A DNA stretch of 25,007 nt from an uncultured Megasphaera sp. Lineage in GTDB: Bacteria; Bacillota; Negativicutes; Veillonellales; Megasphaeraceae. The stretch is from the NCBI GenBank assembly GCA_900548635.1, contig URLP01000009.1, positions 1 to 25,007 of the forward strand, read 5' to 3'. The notes beneath the pieces are model-generated. The model worked only from the letters and a program-made list of their open reading frames with translations. It was not told the DNA's origin and made no database searches. Numbering within the stretch: the first letter of the stretch is position 1; every line of letters begins with the position of its first letter. Positions 6,758-14,679 of this stretch are shown one piece after another. The position numbers and the translations under genes are program-made.

Positions 6758-6837
6758 TATCAATATAGGAAAAAGCGTTTCTACCTTGTCCCTGCGGGAC
6801 GAAAGTAAAACGTATAACTTATGTAGGAGTGATACTG

Positions 6838-7575
6838 ATGAGTGAATTATTAAGAGTAGAAGGCTTGCATATCGCTGTCGAAGGCAAAGAAATCCTCAAA
6901 GGCCTCGACCTGACGATCAACACAGGCGAAACACATGTCATCATGGGTTCCAACGGCGCCGGCAAATCGACGCTGTTCAATGCCATCATGGGCAACCCGA
7001 AATACGTCGTCACAGCCGGCAAGATTTTCTTTGAAGGCAAAGATATTACCCATGCCCCTGTCAACGAACGCGCCAAGGCAGGCATTTTCATGGCTTTCCA
7101 GCAGCCGATTGCCGTCCAGGGCATTTCTGTAGAAAACTTCATCCGCAATGCCAAGAGCACCGTTTCGGGCCAGCAGCAGCGCATCATGCCTTTCCGCAAG
7201 AAGCTTCACGCCCAGATGGAACAGCTGAAGATGGATAAATCCTATGCTGAACGCTATGTCAACGACGGCTTCTCCGGCGGCGAACGGAAGAAGACGGAAA
7301 TCCTTCAGATGTGCATGCTCGAACCGAAACTGACCATGCTCGATGAAATCGATTCGGGCCTCGACGTCGACGCTGTCCGCATCGTCTCGGAAACGGTTTC
7401 CAAGTACCACAATGAAACGAATTCCATTCTGGTCATTACGCACCACAGTGAAATCCTGCAGCACTTGAAACCGGATTTCGTCCACATCCTCATCGACGGC
7501 AAGATCGTCAAGACCGGCGATGCATCGCTCATCCAGGCTATCGAAGCTAACGGCTACGACGCATATAAAGGATAA
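6838..7575 (+). CDS. sufC: Fe-S cluster assembly ATPase SufC
   Basis: SufC is the ABC-type ATPase of the SufBCD scaffold, which builds Fe-S clusters in the cytoplasm. The 245-residue protein has Walker A G37-SNGAGKST, a Q-loop (FMAFQQP), the Suf-specific signature FSGGERKKTEILQM, Walker B LTMLDEIDSGLDVD, and a switch histidine in ITHHSE. The ATG at 6838 is chosen because TAGGAG (6824-6829) lies 8 bases upstream; a GTG at 6829 overlaps that site. It is the first gene of a tight operon in the order C-B-D-S-U, which differs from Bacillus (C-D-S-U-B). Spacing to sufB is 15 bases. Confidence 0.97.
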   Translation: MSELLRVEGLHIAVEGKEILKGLDLTINTGETHVIMGSNGAGKSTLFNAIMGNPKYVVTAGKIFFEGKDITHAPVNERAKAGIFMAFQQPIAVQGISVENFIRNAKSTVSGQQQRIMPFRKKLHAQMEQLKMDKSYAERYVNDGFSGGERKKTEILQMCMLEPKLTMLDEIDSGLDVDAVRIVSETVSKYHNETNSILVITHHSEILQHLKPDFVHILIDGKIVKTGDASLIQAIEANGYDAYKG

Positions 7576-7590
7576 GTAGGAGGTACAGCT

Positions 7591-9072
7591 ATGGCTGACA
7601 ACAAAGAAAAACTCGCCGAACAGGAAAAAGAAAAACTGGTCGAACAGAAGGAAGAAAAAATCGCTGAAGAACGCCAGAAAATCGATACTTTTGCTGATTT
7701 CGGCAATATGTATAACTTTAAAAAGGACTTTACCTATTCCTATAAGACCGATGCCGGCCTGACGGAAGATATCGTCCGCGAAATTTCTGAAAAGAAGCAT
7801 GAACCGAAGTGGATGCTCGATTTCCGCCTCAAGTCCCTGGATATCTTCAACCACATGGAATATCCGAACTGGGGCCCGGACATCAGCGGCCTCGACATGG
7901 ACAACATCGTCACCTATGTCCGCCCGAACGCCCAGATGAAAGCGGACTGGAACGATGTGCCTGATGACATCAAAGATACTTTCGACCGCCTCGGTATCCC
8001 GGAAGCCGAAAAGACATCCCTTGCCGGCGTCGGTGCTCAGTACGACTCGGAAGTCGTCTACCACAGCATCCAGGATGACCTGGTCAAGCAGGGCGTCGTC
8101 TACACGGACTTCGATACGGCTCTGGAAAAATATGAAGACATCGTCAAAGCGCACTTCATGAAGCTCGTGCCGCCGACGGACCATAAATTCGCGGCCCTGC
8201 ACGGTGCTGTCTGGTCCGGCGGTTCCTTTGTCTACGTCCCGGAAGGCGTCGACGTCTCCATTCCGCTGCAGAGTTATTTCCGCCTCAATGCGCCGGGCGC
8301 AGGCCAGTTCGAACACACGATGATTATCGTCGAAAAAGGCGCTAAGGTCCACTTCATCGAAGGCTGTTCGGCACCGAAGTACAACGTCGCCAACCTGCAT
8401 GCAGGCTGCGTCGAACTGTTCATCGGCGACTATGCATCCCTGACCTATTCGACCATCGAAAACTGGTCCAAGAACATGTACAACCTGAACACGAAGCGCG
8501 CCATCGTCGGCAAGCACGGCACCATCAACTGGGTCACGGGCTCCTTCGGTTCCCATACATCGTGCCTCTATCCGATGAGTATCCTCAACGGTGAAGGCGC
8601 ACACTGCGAATTCACGGGCGTTACCTTCGCCGGCAAGGGGCAGTACCTCGATACGGGCTCCAAAGTCGTCCACAACGCACCGAACACGACGAGCAACATC
8701 AACTCCAAGTCCATCAGCAAGAGCGGCGGCGTCTGCATCTACCGCGGCAGCGTCGTCATCAATCCGCCTGCTGACGGTGCTAAGGCCAATGTCAGCTGCG
8801 AATCGCTAATGCTCGACGAACAGTCCCAATCCGATACGATCCCGGCTATCGTCGTCAAGAACGACAACATCGACCTCGGCCATGAAGCTTCCATCGGCCG
8901 CATCTCCGATGAAGCCATCTTCTACCTCATGAGCCGCGGCCTTAGCGAAGATGAAGCGCGGGCCATGCTCGTCCGGGGCTTCGTCGAACCGGTATCCAAG
9001 GCCCTGCCTTTGGAATATGCCGTTGAAATGAATAACCTGATCAATCTCGAACTTAAAGGTTCGCTGAAATAG
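7591..9072 (+). CDS. sufB: Fe-S cluster assembly scaffold SufB, with charged N-terminal extension
   Basis: SufB is the scaffold subunit on which the nascent cluster forms, paired with SufD and driven by SufC. It has 493 residues, some 25-30 more than usual (about 465-470). The conserved body starts near residue 32 and includes EPKWMLDFRLKSL, HKFAALHGAVWSGGSFVYVP, FIEGCSAP, GSFGSHTSCLYPMSILNGEG, and the C-terminal IGRISDEAIFYLMSRGLSE. The extra N-terminus is almost purely Glu/Lys/Gln with three octads (residues 5-12, 13-20, 21-28), encoded by a 24-bp tandem repeat and predicted to be helical. AGGAGG lies 7 bases before the ATG. It is the second gene of the suf operon. Confidence 0.96.
   Translation: MADNKEKLAEQEKEKLVEQKEEKIAEERQKIDTFADFGNMYNFKKDFTYSYKTDAGLTEDIVREISEKKHEPKWMLDFRLKSLDIFNHMEYPNWGPDISGLDMDNIVTYVRPNAQMKADWNDVPDDIKDTFDRLGIPEAEKTSLAGVGAQYDSEVVYHSIQDDLVKQGVVYTDFDTALEKYEDIVKAHFMKLVPPTDHKFAALHGAVWSGGSFVYVPEGVDVSIPLQSYFRLNAPGAGQFEHTMIIVEKGAKVHFIEGCSAPKYNVANLHAGCVELFIGDYASLTYSTIENWSKNMYNLNTKRAIVGKHGTINWVTGSFGSHTSCLYPMSILNGEGAHCEFTGVTFAGKGQYLDTGSKVVHNAPNTTSNINSKSISKSGGVCIYRGSVVINPPADGAKANVSCESLMLDEQSQSDTIPAIVVKNDNIDLGHEASIGRISDEAIFYLMSRGLSEDEARAMLVRGFVEPVSKALPLEYAVEMNNLINLELKGSLK
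7603..7683 (+). repeat. 24-bp tandem repeat inside the sufB 5' end
   Basis: Three 24-bp units (7603-7626, 7627-7650, 7651-7674) plus a 9-bp partial unit encode KEKLAEQE, KEKLVEQK, EEKIAEER and QKI. Units 1 and 2 are nearly identical at the DNA level; unit 3 has diverged. This points to duplication of one octad-coding unit. Confidence 0.8.
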
Positions 9073-9087
9073 GGGAGGAGGAACATC

Positions 9088-10224
9088 ATGGCAGCAAATA
9101 CAGAAAAAATCCAGTATAACCAACTCCCGCGCCCGACCTTCCGCTGGATGAAGGTCAACCATTTGGAATTGGATCCCTTGAAAGGACAGGCAGCGCCGGC
9201 TTATACACCGCTGGAAAGCCACGACGGCGATGCCGCTGTTTCCTTCTATGCAGGCAATCAGATGCCGGACCTCGGTGATTTCCAGGGCTCCAATGCGGAA
9301 GAACTCCAGAAGGCACTGAACCAGGCTAACTCGGGCTGCGCTGTCAGCCTCGGCGCTGGTCAGAAAGGTTCGGTTCATTTGAAATACAGTCTCAGCGCAG
9401 ACATGCCGCAGCTCACGGCACAGCTCAAAATCGAAGCCGCTGACAACAGCGACCTTCAGGTCTTCCTGGAATTCGACGGCGGCGCTGACGACGGTTCGGT
9501 CAATTTCCTGACCTATGTCAAGACCGGCGAAAATGCCCACGTCAAAATCAGCAAGGTCCAGCTCAACGGCGAAAACGTCCGCCACGTCGAACACCGCTAC
9601 GGCGATGCCGGCAAGGGCAGCACGATTGACTACGTCAGCGCCGAACTGGGCGGCAAGCAGGCTATCGTCTACTACAAGACGGACCTCATGCATGATGAAA
9701 GCAACTTCAACAGCCAGGCCATGTACCTCGGCCATGACGACCAGGTCGTCGATTTCTCCTACTGGGTACCGACGCAGGGCGTCAAGACCAACACGGACAT
9801 CCTGACTACAGGCGCCCTCCTCGATACGTCGAAGAAATTCTTCCGCGGCACCATCGATTTCCTGCGCGGCGGCAAGAAGGCTGTCGGCTCTGAATCGGAT
9901 ACGTGCATCCTCCTCAGTCCGAAGGTCCACTCCATTTCCGTACCGCTCCTCTTGTGCAAAGAAGACGACGTCGTCGGCAACCACGCTTCCAGTGCCGGCC
10001 AGATCGACAAGGACAAGCTCTTCTATCTTATGAGCCGCGGCTTCAATGAAACAGGGGCCCAGCTGATCATCGTCGAATCGAATATCCGCCCGGTCATCGA
10101 TGCCCTGGGCGATAAAGATTTAGAAAATAAAGCGCTCCAGGCTGTACGCGAAAAGATGCAGTTCTGCCGCAAGAAAGGTGATTGCCATGCTAAATGTACG
10201 CAAAGATTTCCCCATCTTGACTAA
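9088..10224 (+). CDS. sufD: Fe-S cluster assembly protein SufD
   Basis: SufD is the SufB paralogue completing the SufB-SufC2-SufD scaffold. The 378-residue protein shows a variable N-terminus (LPRPTFRWMKVNHLELD), a beta-helix middle, and the conserved C-terminal block ALLDTSKKFFRGTIDFLRGG, SDTCILLSPKVHSISVPLLL and DVVGNHASSAGQIDKDKLFY. These hold the usual SufD conserved His (N-H-A) and the LMSRGFNE motif shared with SufB. The ATG at 9088 follows GGGGAGGAGG. Its end (KKGDCHAKCTQRFPHLD) overlaps the start of sufS by 38 bases, so the last ~12 residues are read in two frames; the Cys-containing tail may be an effect of this overlap. Confidence 0.93.
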   Translation: MAANTEKIQYNQLPRPTFRWMKVNHLELDPLKGQAAPAYTPLESHDGDAAVSFYAGNQMPDLGDFQGSNAEELQKALNQANSGCAVSLGAGQKGSVHLKYSLSADMPQLTAQLKIEAADNSDLQVFLEFDGGADDGSVNFLTYVKTGENAHVKISKVQLNGENVRHVEHRYGDAGKGSTIDYVSAELGGKQAIVYYKTDLMHDESNFNSQAMYLGHDDQVVDFSYWVPTQGVKTNTDILTTGALLDTSKKFFRGTIDFLRGGKKAVGSESDTCILLSPKVHSISVPLLLCKEDDVVGNHASSAGQIDKDKLFYLMSRGFNETGAQLIIVESNIRPVIDALGDKDLENKALQAVREKMQFCRKKGDCHAKCTQRFPHLD

Positions 10225-11407
10225 AGTCCATAATGGACATCAGATCGTTTATTTCGACAACGCAGCGACGACGCAGAAACCGTACCAGGTCATCCACGCC
10301 ATCGTCGATCTTTTGGAACATCATAACGGCAATCCCCACCGCGGTGCTCACGTCCTGAGCATCGAAGCCGGTGAACTCTACGACGAAGCCCGCGAAGCCG
10401 TCCGCAAGTTCATCAATGCCGCTTCGACCCAGGAAATCGTTTTCGTCCGCAACACGACGGAAGCCCTCAACCTCGTGGCCCGCAGCTATGCAGAACCGCG
10501 TCTGAAGAAGGGCGATAAGATCGTTATCCCCATTTCGGAACATCATTCGGACCTCGTCACGTGGCAGCGCGTCTGCCAGAAGACGGGCGCCGAACTGGTT
10601 TACATGTACCTCGATAAAGAAGGTCACTTCACCGACGAAGATTTGGCCAAGATCGACGATAAGACGAAAATCGTAGCTTTCGCAGCTGTCAGCAACGTCT
10701 TCGGCATGAAGCGTCCGGTCAAGGAAATCGTCGCCAAAGCCCATTCCGTCGGTGCCATTGCCATCGTCGACGGCGCCCAGTCCGTACCGCACATGAAGAC
10801 GGACGTCCAGGATATGGACTGCGACTTCTTCGCCTTCTCGGGCCATAAGATGTGTGGCTCTGCCAGCACCGGTGTCCTCTACGGCAAGAAAGCTCTTCTC
10901 GAAGACATGGAACCGTTCCTCCTCGGCGGCGACATGATCGAATACGTCAAGGAACAGTCGACGACCTTCAACGAACTGCCCTTCAAGTTCGAAGCCGGTT
11001 CGCAGAACGTCGAAGGCGCCGTCGCCCTCCACGCTGCCATCGACTATCTCGAAGACCTTGGCATGGACAACATCGAAGAACACGAAGCCGTCCTGACGCG
11101 CCGCTGCCTGGAAGGGATGAAGAAAATCCCGCACATCCACATCATCGGCAGCACGGATCCGGCGGAAAAGACAGGCGTCATCACCTTTACCATCGACGGC
11201 GTCCATCCCCACGATGCAGCGACCATCCTCGACAGCTACGGCATCGCCATCCGTTCGGGCCATCACTGCGCCCAGCCTCTCGGCGCTCACTTAGGCGTCG
11301 AAGCTTCCAACCGGGCCAGCTTCTATATTTACAATACTGTAGAAGAAGTCGACTACTTCCTCGATAAACTGCCCCTCGTACGCAAGCAGATGGGTTTTAA
11401 AGATTAA
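10187..11407 (+). CDS. sufS: Cysteine desulfurase SufS
   Basis: SufS is the PLP-dependent enzyme that takes sulfur from L-cysteine and passes it as persulfide to SufU. It is a 406-residue class II (SufS-type) enzyme. The PLP lysine is K221 in FSGHKMCG, the cofactor-stacking histidine lies in SEHHSDLV, and the catalytic C361 is in RSGHHCAQPLG, the class II signature. N-terminal NAATTQKP and VRNTTEALNLVA are typical. The ATG at 10187 is chosen with AAAGGTG 6-7 bases upstream; a GTG at 10178 overlaps that site. The 38-base overlap with sufD suggests translational coupling, and sufU follows after 14 bases. Confidence 0.96.
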   Translation: MLNVRKDFPILTKVHNGHQIVYFDNAATTQKPYQVIHAIVDLLEHHNGNPHRGAHVLSIEAGELYDEAREAVRKFINAASTQEIVFVRNTTEALNLVARSYAEPRLKKGDKIVIPISEHHSDLVTWQRVCQKTGAELVYMYLDKEGHFTDEDLAKIDDKTKIVAFAAVSNVFGMKRPVKEIVAKAHSVGAIAIVDGAQSVPHMKTDVQDMDCDFFAFSGHKMCGSASTGVLYGKKALLEDMEPFLLGGDMIEYVKEQSTTFNELPFKFEAGSQNVEGAVALHAAIDYLEDLGMDNIEEHEAVLTRRCLEGMKKIPHIHIIGSTDPAEKTGVITFTIDGVHPHDAATILDSYGIAIRSGHHCAQPLGAHLGVEASNRASFYIYNTVEEVDYFLDKLPLVRKQMGFKD

Positions 11408-11421
11408 GGAGTTCGAATAGC

Positions 11422-11859
11422 ATGGAAAATATGAACGAATTGTATTCCGACATCATTCTGGAACACAATCAGTGTCAGGAAAATAAACATCCCCTGGAAG
11501 ACGCCAACCTCAGCGAACACGGCCACAACCCGAGCTGCGGCGACGACATCACCCTCCAGGCCGACATCGAAGACGGCGTCATCAAAGACGCTGCCTACAC
11601 GGGCCACGGCTGTGCCATCAGCCAGGCTTCGGCAGACATTATGATCGACCTGATCAAGGGCAAGACCGTCAAAGAAGCCCTGCGCCTGGTCAACCTCTTC
11701 CTGGATATGATCAAACGCGAAGTCACCGATGACGACAAGCTGGAAGAACTGGAAGATGCCATCGCCCTGAAGAACATCTCCAACATGCCGGCCCGCGTAA
11801 AATGCGCCGTCCTCGCCTGGCATACCCTGAAAGACGCCTTGGAACGGGATGAAAAATAA
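11422..11859 (+). CDS. sufU: Zinc-dependent sulfur acceptor SufU
   Basis: SufU accepts sulfur from SufS in Gram-positive-type Suf systems. The 145-residue protein has the Zn/sulfur ligands C39 (NPSCGDD), D41, C64 (GHGCAIS) and C128 (VKCAVLAWHTL), matching the Bacillus SufU set. It has the insertion that separates SufU from IscU and lacks the IscU LPPVK motif. GGAG lies 10 bases before ATG 11422; ATG 11431 is a less likely alternative. It is the last gene of the suf operon, followed by heptamer words and a bidirectional terminator. Confidence 0.96.
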   Translation: MENMNELYSDIILEHNQCQENKHPLEDANLSEHGHNPSCGDDITLQADIEDGVIKDAAYTGHGCAISQASADIMIDLIKGKTVKEALRLVNLFLDMIKREVTDDDKLEELEDAIALKNISNMPARVKCAVLAWHTLKDALERDEK

Positions 11860-11860
11860 G

Positions 11861-11968
11861 TTTGACGTTTGAAGTTTGACGTTTGAAGTGAAAAACCGGA
11901 CTCGCAGCAGCGAGCCCGGTTTTTTGGTCTTATATTATATCCATCTACATCAAACCTCAAACATCAAA
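11861..11968. repeat. Heptamer array 2 flanking the sufU/lgt terminator
   Basis: Left: TTTGACG, TTTGAAG, TTTGACG, TTTGAAG (11861-11888), starting two bases after the sufU stop. Right: CATCAAA, CCTCAAA, CATCAAA (11948-11968), just beyond the lgt 3' end. The two sides are largely complementary and hold the terminator hairpin between them, so a long imperfect stem is possible. Confidence 0.8.
11892..11925. terminator. Bidirectional terminator between convergent sufU and lgt
   Basis: A-run, CCGG, CTCGC, loop AGCA, GCGAG, CCGG, T-run: a stem with one mismatch and tracts on both sides, able to end transcription from either direction. Confidence 0.9.
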
Positions 11969-11970
11969 CT

Positions 11971-12030
11971 GCTTTTCACTGCCTTTCACTGCTTTTCTCT
12001 GCTTTTTCCTGTCCTTCTCTGCTCTTATCT
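11971..12030. repeat. 10-bp degenerate tandem repeat over the lgt stop codon
   Basis: Six head-to-tail decamers: GCTTTTCACT, GCCTTTCACT, GCTTTTCTCT, GCTTTTTCCT, GTCCTTCTCT, GCTCTTATCT. They encode the last residues of Lgt and contain its stop codon (11976-11978). Confidence 0.75.
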
Positions 12031-12797
12031 TCCACGCCCTTGAACTGTAGAACGACGAAGATAACGAAGGCGATGATGAAGGCGATGACGCTGGTCATCT
12101 GGGCTGATTTCAGGCCCAGGGTCAGGTTGACGTAGTCGCCGCGCAAAAATTCCAGGAAGAAGCGTTCCACGGCGTAGAGCATGACGTAGAGGCAGAAGAC
12201 CTGGCCTTTTTTATGGGGAAAGCAGCTGTAGAAGAGGAGGGCGACGAAGACCAGGACGTCGAGCTGGCCTTCCCAGACTTCTGCCGGCCATAAAGGCTGA
12301 TTGCCGTAGGTGTGGTAGGCCAGGGTCGTGTCGGGATAGACGATGCCGAAATTGCCGCCCGTCGGGTGGCCGAAGGCGTCGCCGTTCATCAGGTTGGCCA
12401 TGCGGCCGATGGACTGGCCCAGGATGATGGCCGGTGCCAGGAGGTCCGCAAAGGCCCAGGTGTCGATATGGTAGTATTTCGTGTAGATGATGCCCGCTAC
12501 GGCGCCGAAGAGGAGGCCGCCCTGGATGGCCATGCCGCCCTGCCAGACATAAGGGATTTCCGTCAGGTGGTTGTGGTAGTAGGGCCAGTCAAAGAAGAAG
12601 ACGTCCCAGAGGCGGCCGCCGACGATGCCCGCAAGGCCGCAGTACATGGTAAAGTCAAAGATATGGACGTGCCAGCCCCGGCCGTCGCGCTTCATGATAT
12701 AGTAAGCCGTAATGCCGGCCGAGACGATGCCCAGCATGAATAAGAGACCGTATGCGCGGATCGGGAAAGAGCCGATAAAAAATAGATATTGATGCAA
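11976..12797 (-). CDS. lgt: Prolipoprotein diacylglyceryl transferase Lgt
   Basis: Lgt moves diacylglycerol from phosphatidylglycerol to the lipobox cysteine of prelipoproteins, at the cytoplasmic membrane. With about seven hydrophobic segments and 273 residues it is a normal Lgt. Signature blocks are FPIRAYGLLFMLGI, GIVGGRLWDV, and GRMANLMNGDAFG (R131-G142, the Lgt signature). The residue aligned with E. coli His103 is Gln (Q92 in MAIQGGLL). I chose the TTG at 12797 because GGGGTG lies 7 bases upstream and MHQYLFFIGSFPIRAYGL is the usual start; a TTG at 12833 would lie before the ribosome site. The hydrophilic C-terminal tail (DKSREGQEKAEKSSERQ) is encoded by a 10-bp tandem repeat. It is the only minus-strand gene here. 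Confidence 0.94.
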   Translation of the reverse strand: MHQYLFFIGSFPIRAYGLLFMLGIVSAGITAYYIMKRDGRGWHVHIFDFTMYCGLAGIVGGRLWDVFFFDWPYYHNHLTEIPYVWQGGMAIQGGLLFGAVAGIIYTKYYHIDTWAFADLLAPAIILGQSIGRMANLMNGDAFGHPTGGNFGIVYPDTTLAYHTYGNQPLWPAEVWEGQLDVLVFVALLFYSCFPHKKGQVFCLYVMLYAVERFFLEFLRGDYVNLTLGLKSAQMTSVIAFIIAFVIFVVLQFKGVEDKSREGQEKAEKSSERQ

Positions 12798-12817
12798 TAT
12801 AAAACACCCCTTTGTTG

Positions 12818-12826
12818 TGGTATAAT
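12818..12826 (+). promoter_or_regulatory. Extended -10 promoter toward the GH18-like gene
   Basis: TGGTATAAT, a TGn extended -10 with perfect TATAAT; no convincing -35. It lies between the lgt promoter and the lgt start, so the two divergent transcripts would overlap by about 30-40 bp. Confidence 0.45.
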
Positions 12827-12870
12827 GGAACAATGTGAACGGAACCTGAATGGTTCCCGGTTACCATAGA

Positions 12871-12900
12871 ATTATACAGGATTGAAGTCTTTTTTTCCAA
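12871..12900 (-). promoter_or_regulatory. Sigma-A promoter of lgt
   Basis: On the minus strand: TTGGAA (12900-12895), an 18-bp spacer, TATAAT (12876-12871). The lgt leader of about 65 nt contains a perfect 6-bp hairpin, GGAACC-TGAAT-GGTTCC (12841-12857). Confidence 0.65.
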
Positions 12901-12921
12901 TCCGGACGAGGAGCAATTGCG

Positions 12922-14679
12922 ATGAAATACAATCATGTCATGCGGACGTCCTGTCTGACGGCCCTTATTTGTCTGTCCCTGGGTACCGCTGTCTTTGCCA
13001 ATGGACCGGTAGCTGCAGACAGTACGAAAGCATCGGATCCGGCCTTCAGTGTGCCGACCGTAGCCAACCCTATTCCGAATGAAACCATCAAGGACCTGGA
13101 AATCGTCGAAGACCAGGGGCGCTGGCTCGTTTCCGACAAAGCCCTGGAACGCTACGGCATCCGCGCAGCGGACAAAGCCAAGGGGACCTATTGGTTCCGC
13201 CTGCCGAAAGCCGACAACGGCTCGACGGCCTGGCAGAATGAAAATGTCCAGCTGACCCTGCCGGGCCGGGCTGTCGCTAACGGCCGGACCATCAATATCC
13301 GCCATGTCCGCCGGCCTTTAGGCATCAGCTACGTCCTGGGCAACGGCACGACAGAAAAGAACGAACTCCTGCCGCCGTCCCAGCCTGTCAGCGCTGTGCC
13401 GGAACTGCGCCAGGTCCAGGGAACGGCCCAGCCTCTGGGCAAAGAAGGGAAGATGGGGACCGTCCTCTTCTGGGACCCGGTCATGCAGGAAGACAGCAGC
13501 CTGCCGTCCCTCCAGACTCATCAGCCCGTCCTCTCGCCCTGCGCCTTCCGCCTGACGGAAAGCGGCGTGGAACTGCGCAATCCGGACTTTGACATGCTCG
13601 CCGCTTCCTATGCGGAAAAGGGCTACGCCATGTGGCCTCTCATCGACAACAACTTCAATCCCAAGCTGACCCATCAGGTCCTGAGCAGCAGCCGCCTCCA
13701 GGATACGATCGTGCGCCAGCTCATCGGCTATGCCCTGCTCTATGAATTCAAAGGCTACAACATCGACTTTGAAAACATCAACTACAGCGACAAGGATGCC
13801 CTGACGGCCTTTGTGACGAAGCTCTCCGCTGCCTGCCATGCGTACGGCATCAAGCTTTCCATGGATGTGACGCCGCCTTCGGACAGCCCGAACTGGTCCC
13901 TGGTCTACGACCGGGCCGCCCTGGCACCGCATCTCGACTACCTGATGGTCATGGCCTATGACCAGTACGGCCGGGCCAGCACGACAGCCGGTCCTGTCGC
14001 TTCTTATCCCTGGGTCGAACGGGCTGTCCAGAATACTCTCAGCTTCGTGCCGGCTGACAAGATCCTCCTCGGTATGCCGCTCTACACGCGTCTCTGGTAT
14101 GAATCGGCAGACGGCCGCGACCTGCCGAAGGATATCCGCAGCTGGCCGTCCGTTGTCGGTGCACCGCCGGCCAAGGGCGTGAAGTACCATGAAGAAAAAG
14201 AAGAGGCAGCTTCTGAAGCGTCCGGTCCGATGCTGGTCCAGGTCGTCACGGCAGCCCAGGAAAGCGCCCGCCGCGCCAAAGAACCGCGCATCATTTCCCT
14301 CGACTTCGACGGCGACAGCTACAAGCGTCACGTCCTGCCGCGTCAGATCAAGACCCTGCCCAAGAAAGCAGCTGCCGCACCGGTCCATAAGAGCAGCGGC
14401 AAGAGCAAGCTCTTCGTCCGCACCCTGACCATGGCCGACAGTGAAGATATCCTCAAGGCCTACAAGGACTACGTCGTCTGGGACGGCAACCTGCAGCTCT
14501 ACTACATGGAACTGCCCCTGGCCACGGGGACTGTAAAGATTTGGTTCGAAGATGAAAAATCCTTAAAAGCAAAAGCCGGCCTGGTCCAGACTTACAATTT
14601 GGGCGGCGCCGCTTTCTGGCGTAAAGGCTTCGAACCGGCCCGTTTCTGGCAGGGTTTTGCAAAACATGAATTGACTTGA
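12922..14679 (+). CDS. Secreted glycoside hydrolase family 18-like protein
   Basis: This is probably an exported peptidoglycan- or chitooligosaccharide-directed GH18 protein, related in layout to spore-cortex lytic YaaH/YdhD enzymes although this lineage's sporulation status is unknown. It has 585 residues with a signal peptide at residues 1-26 (ALICLSLGTAVFA). The N-terminal ~170 residues have no family I recognise. The barrel starts near residue 175 (MGTVLFWDPV). Its catalytic motif is YNIDFEN, with D282 and the acid E284. The usual first Asp-Gly of DGxxxDxE is replaced by Lys-Gly. Later barrel strands are LSMDVTPPS, YLMVMAYDQYG and ILLGMPLYTRLW. An Ala/Glu-rich stretch (402-412) and a Lys-rich linker interrupt the C-terminus, which ends with YNLGGAAFW. 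GAGGAG lies 9 bases before ATG 12922. Confidence 0.82.
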   Translation: MKYNHVMRTSCLTALICLSLGTAVFANGPVAADSTKASDPAFSVPTVANPIPNETIKDLEIVEDQGRWLVSDKALERYGIRAADKAKGTYWFRLPKADNGSTAWQNENVQLTLPGRAVANGRTINIRHVRRPLGISYVLGNGTTEKNELLPPSQPVSAVPELRQVQGTAQPLGKEGKMGTVLFWDPVMQEDSSLPSLQTHQPVLSPCAFRLTESGVELRNPDFDMLAASYAEKGYAMWPLIDNNFNPKLTHQVLSSSRLQDTIVRQLIGYALLYEFKGYNIDFENINYSDKDALTAFVTKLSAACHAYGIKLSMDVTPPSDSPNWSLVYDRAALAPHLDYLMVMAYDQYGRASTTAGPVASYPWVERAVQNTLSFVPADKILLGMPLYTRLWYESADGRDLPKDIRSWPSVVGAPPAKGVKYHEEKEEAASEASGPMLVQVVTAAQESARRAKEPRIISLDFDGDSYKRHVLPRQIKTLPKKAAAAPVHKSSGKSKLFVRTLTMADSEDILKAYKDYVVWDGNLQLYYMELPLATGTVKIWFEDEKSLKAKAGLVQTYNLGGAAFWRKGFEPARFWQGFAKHELT

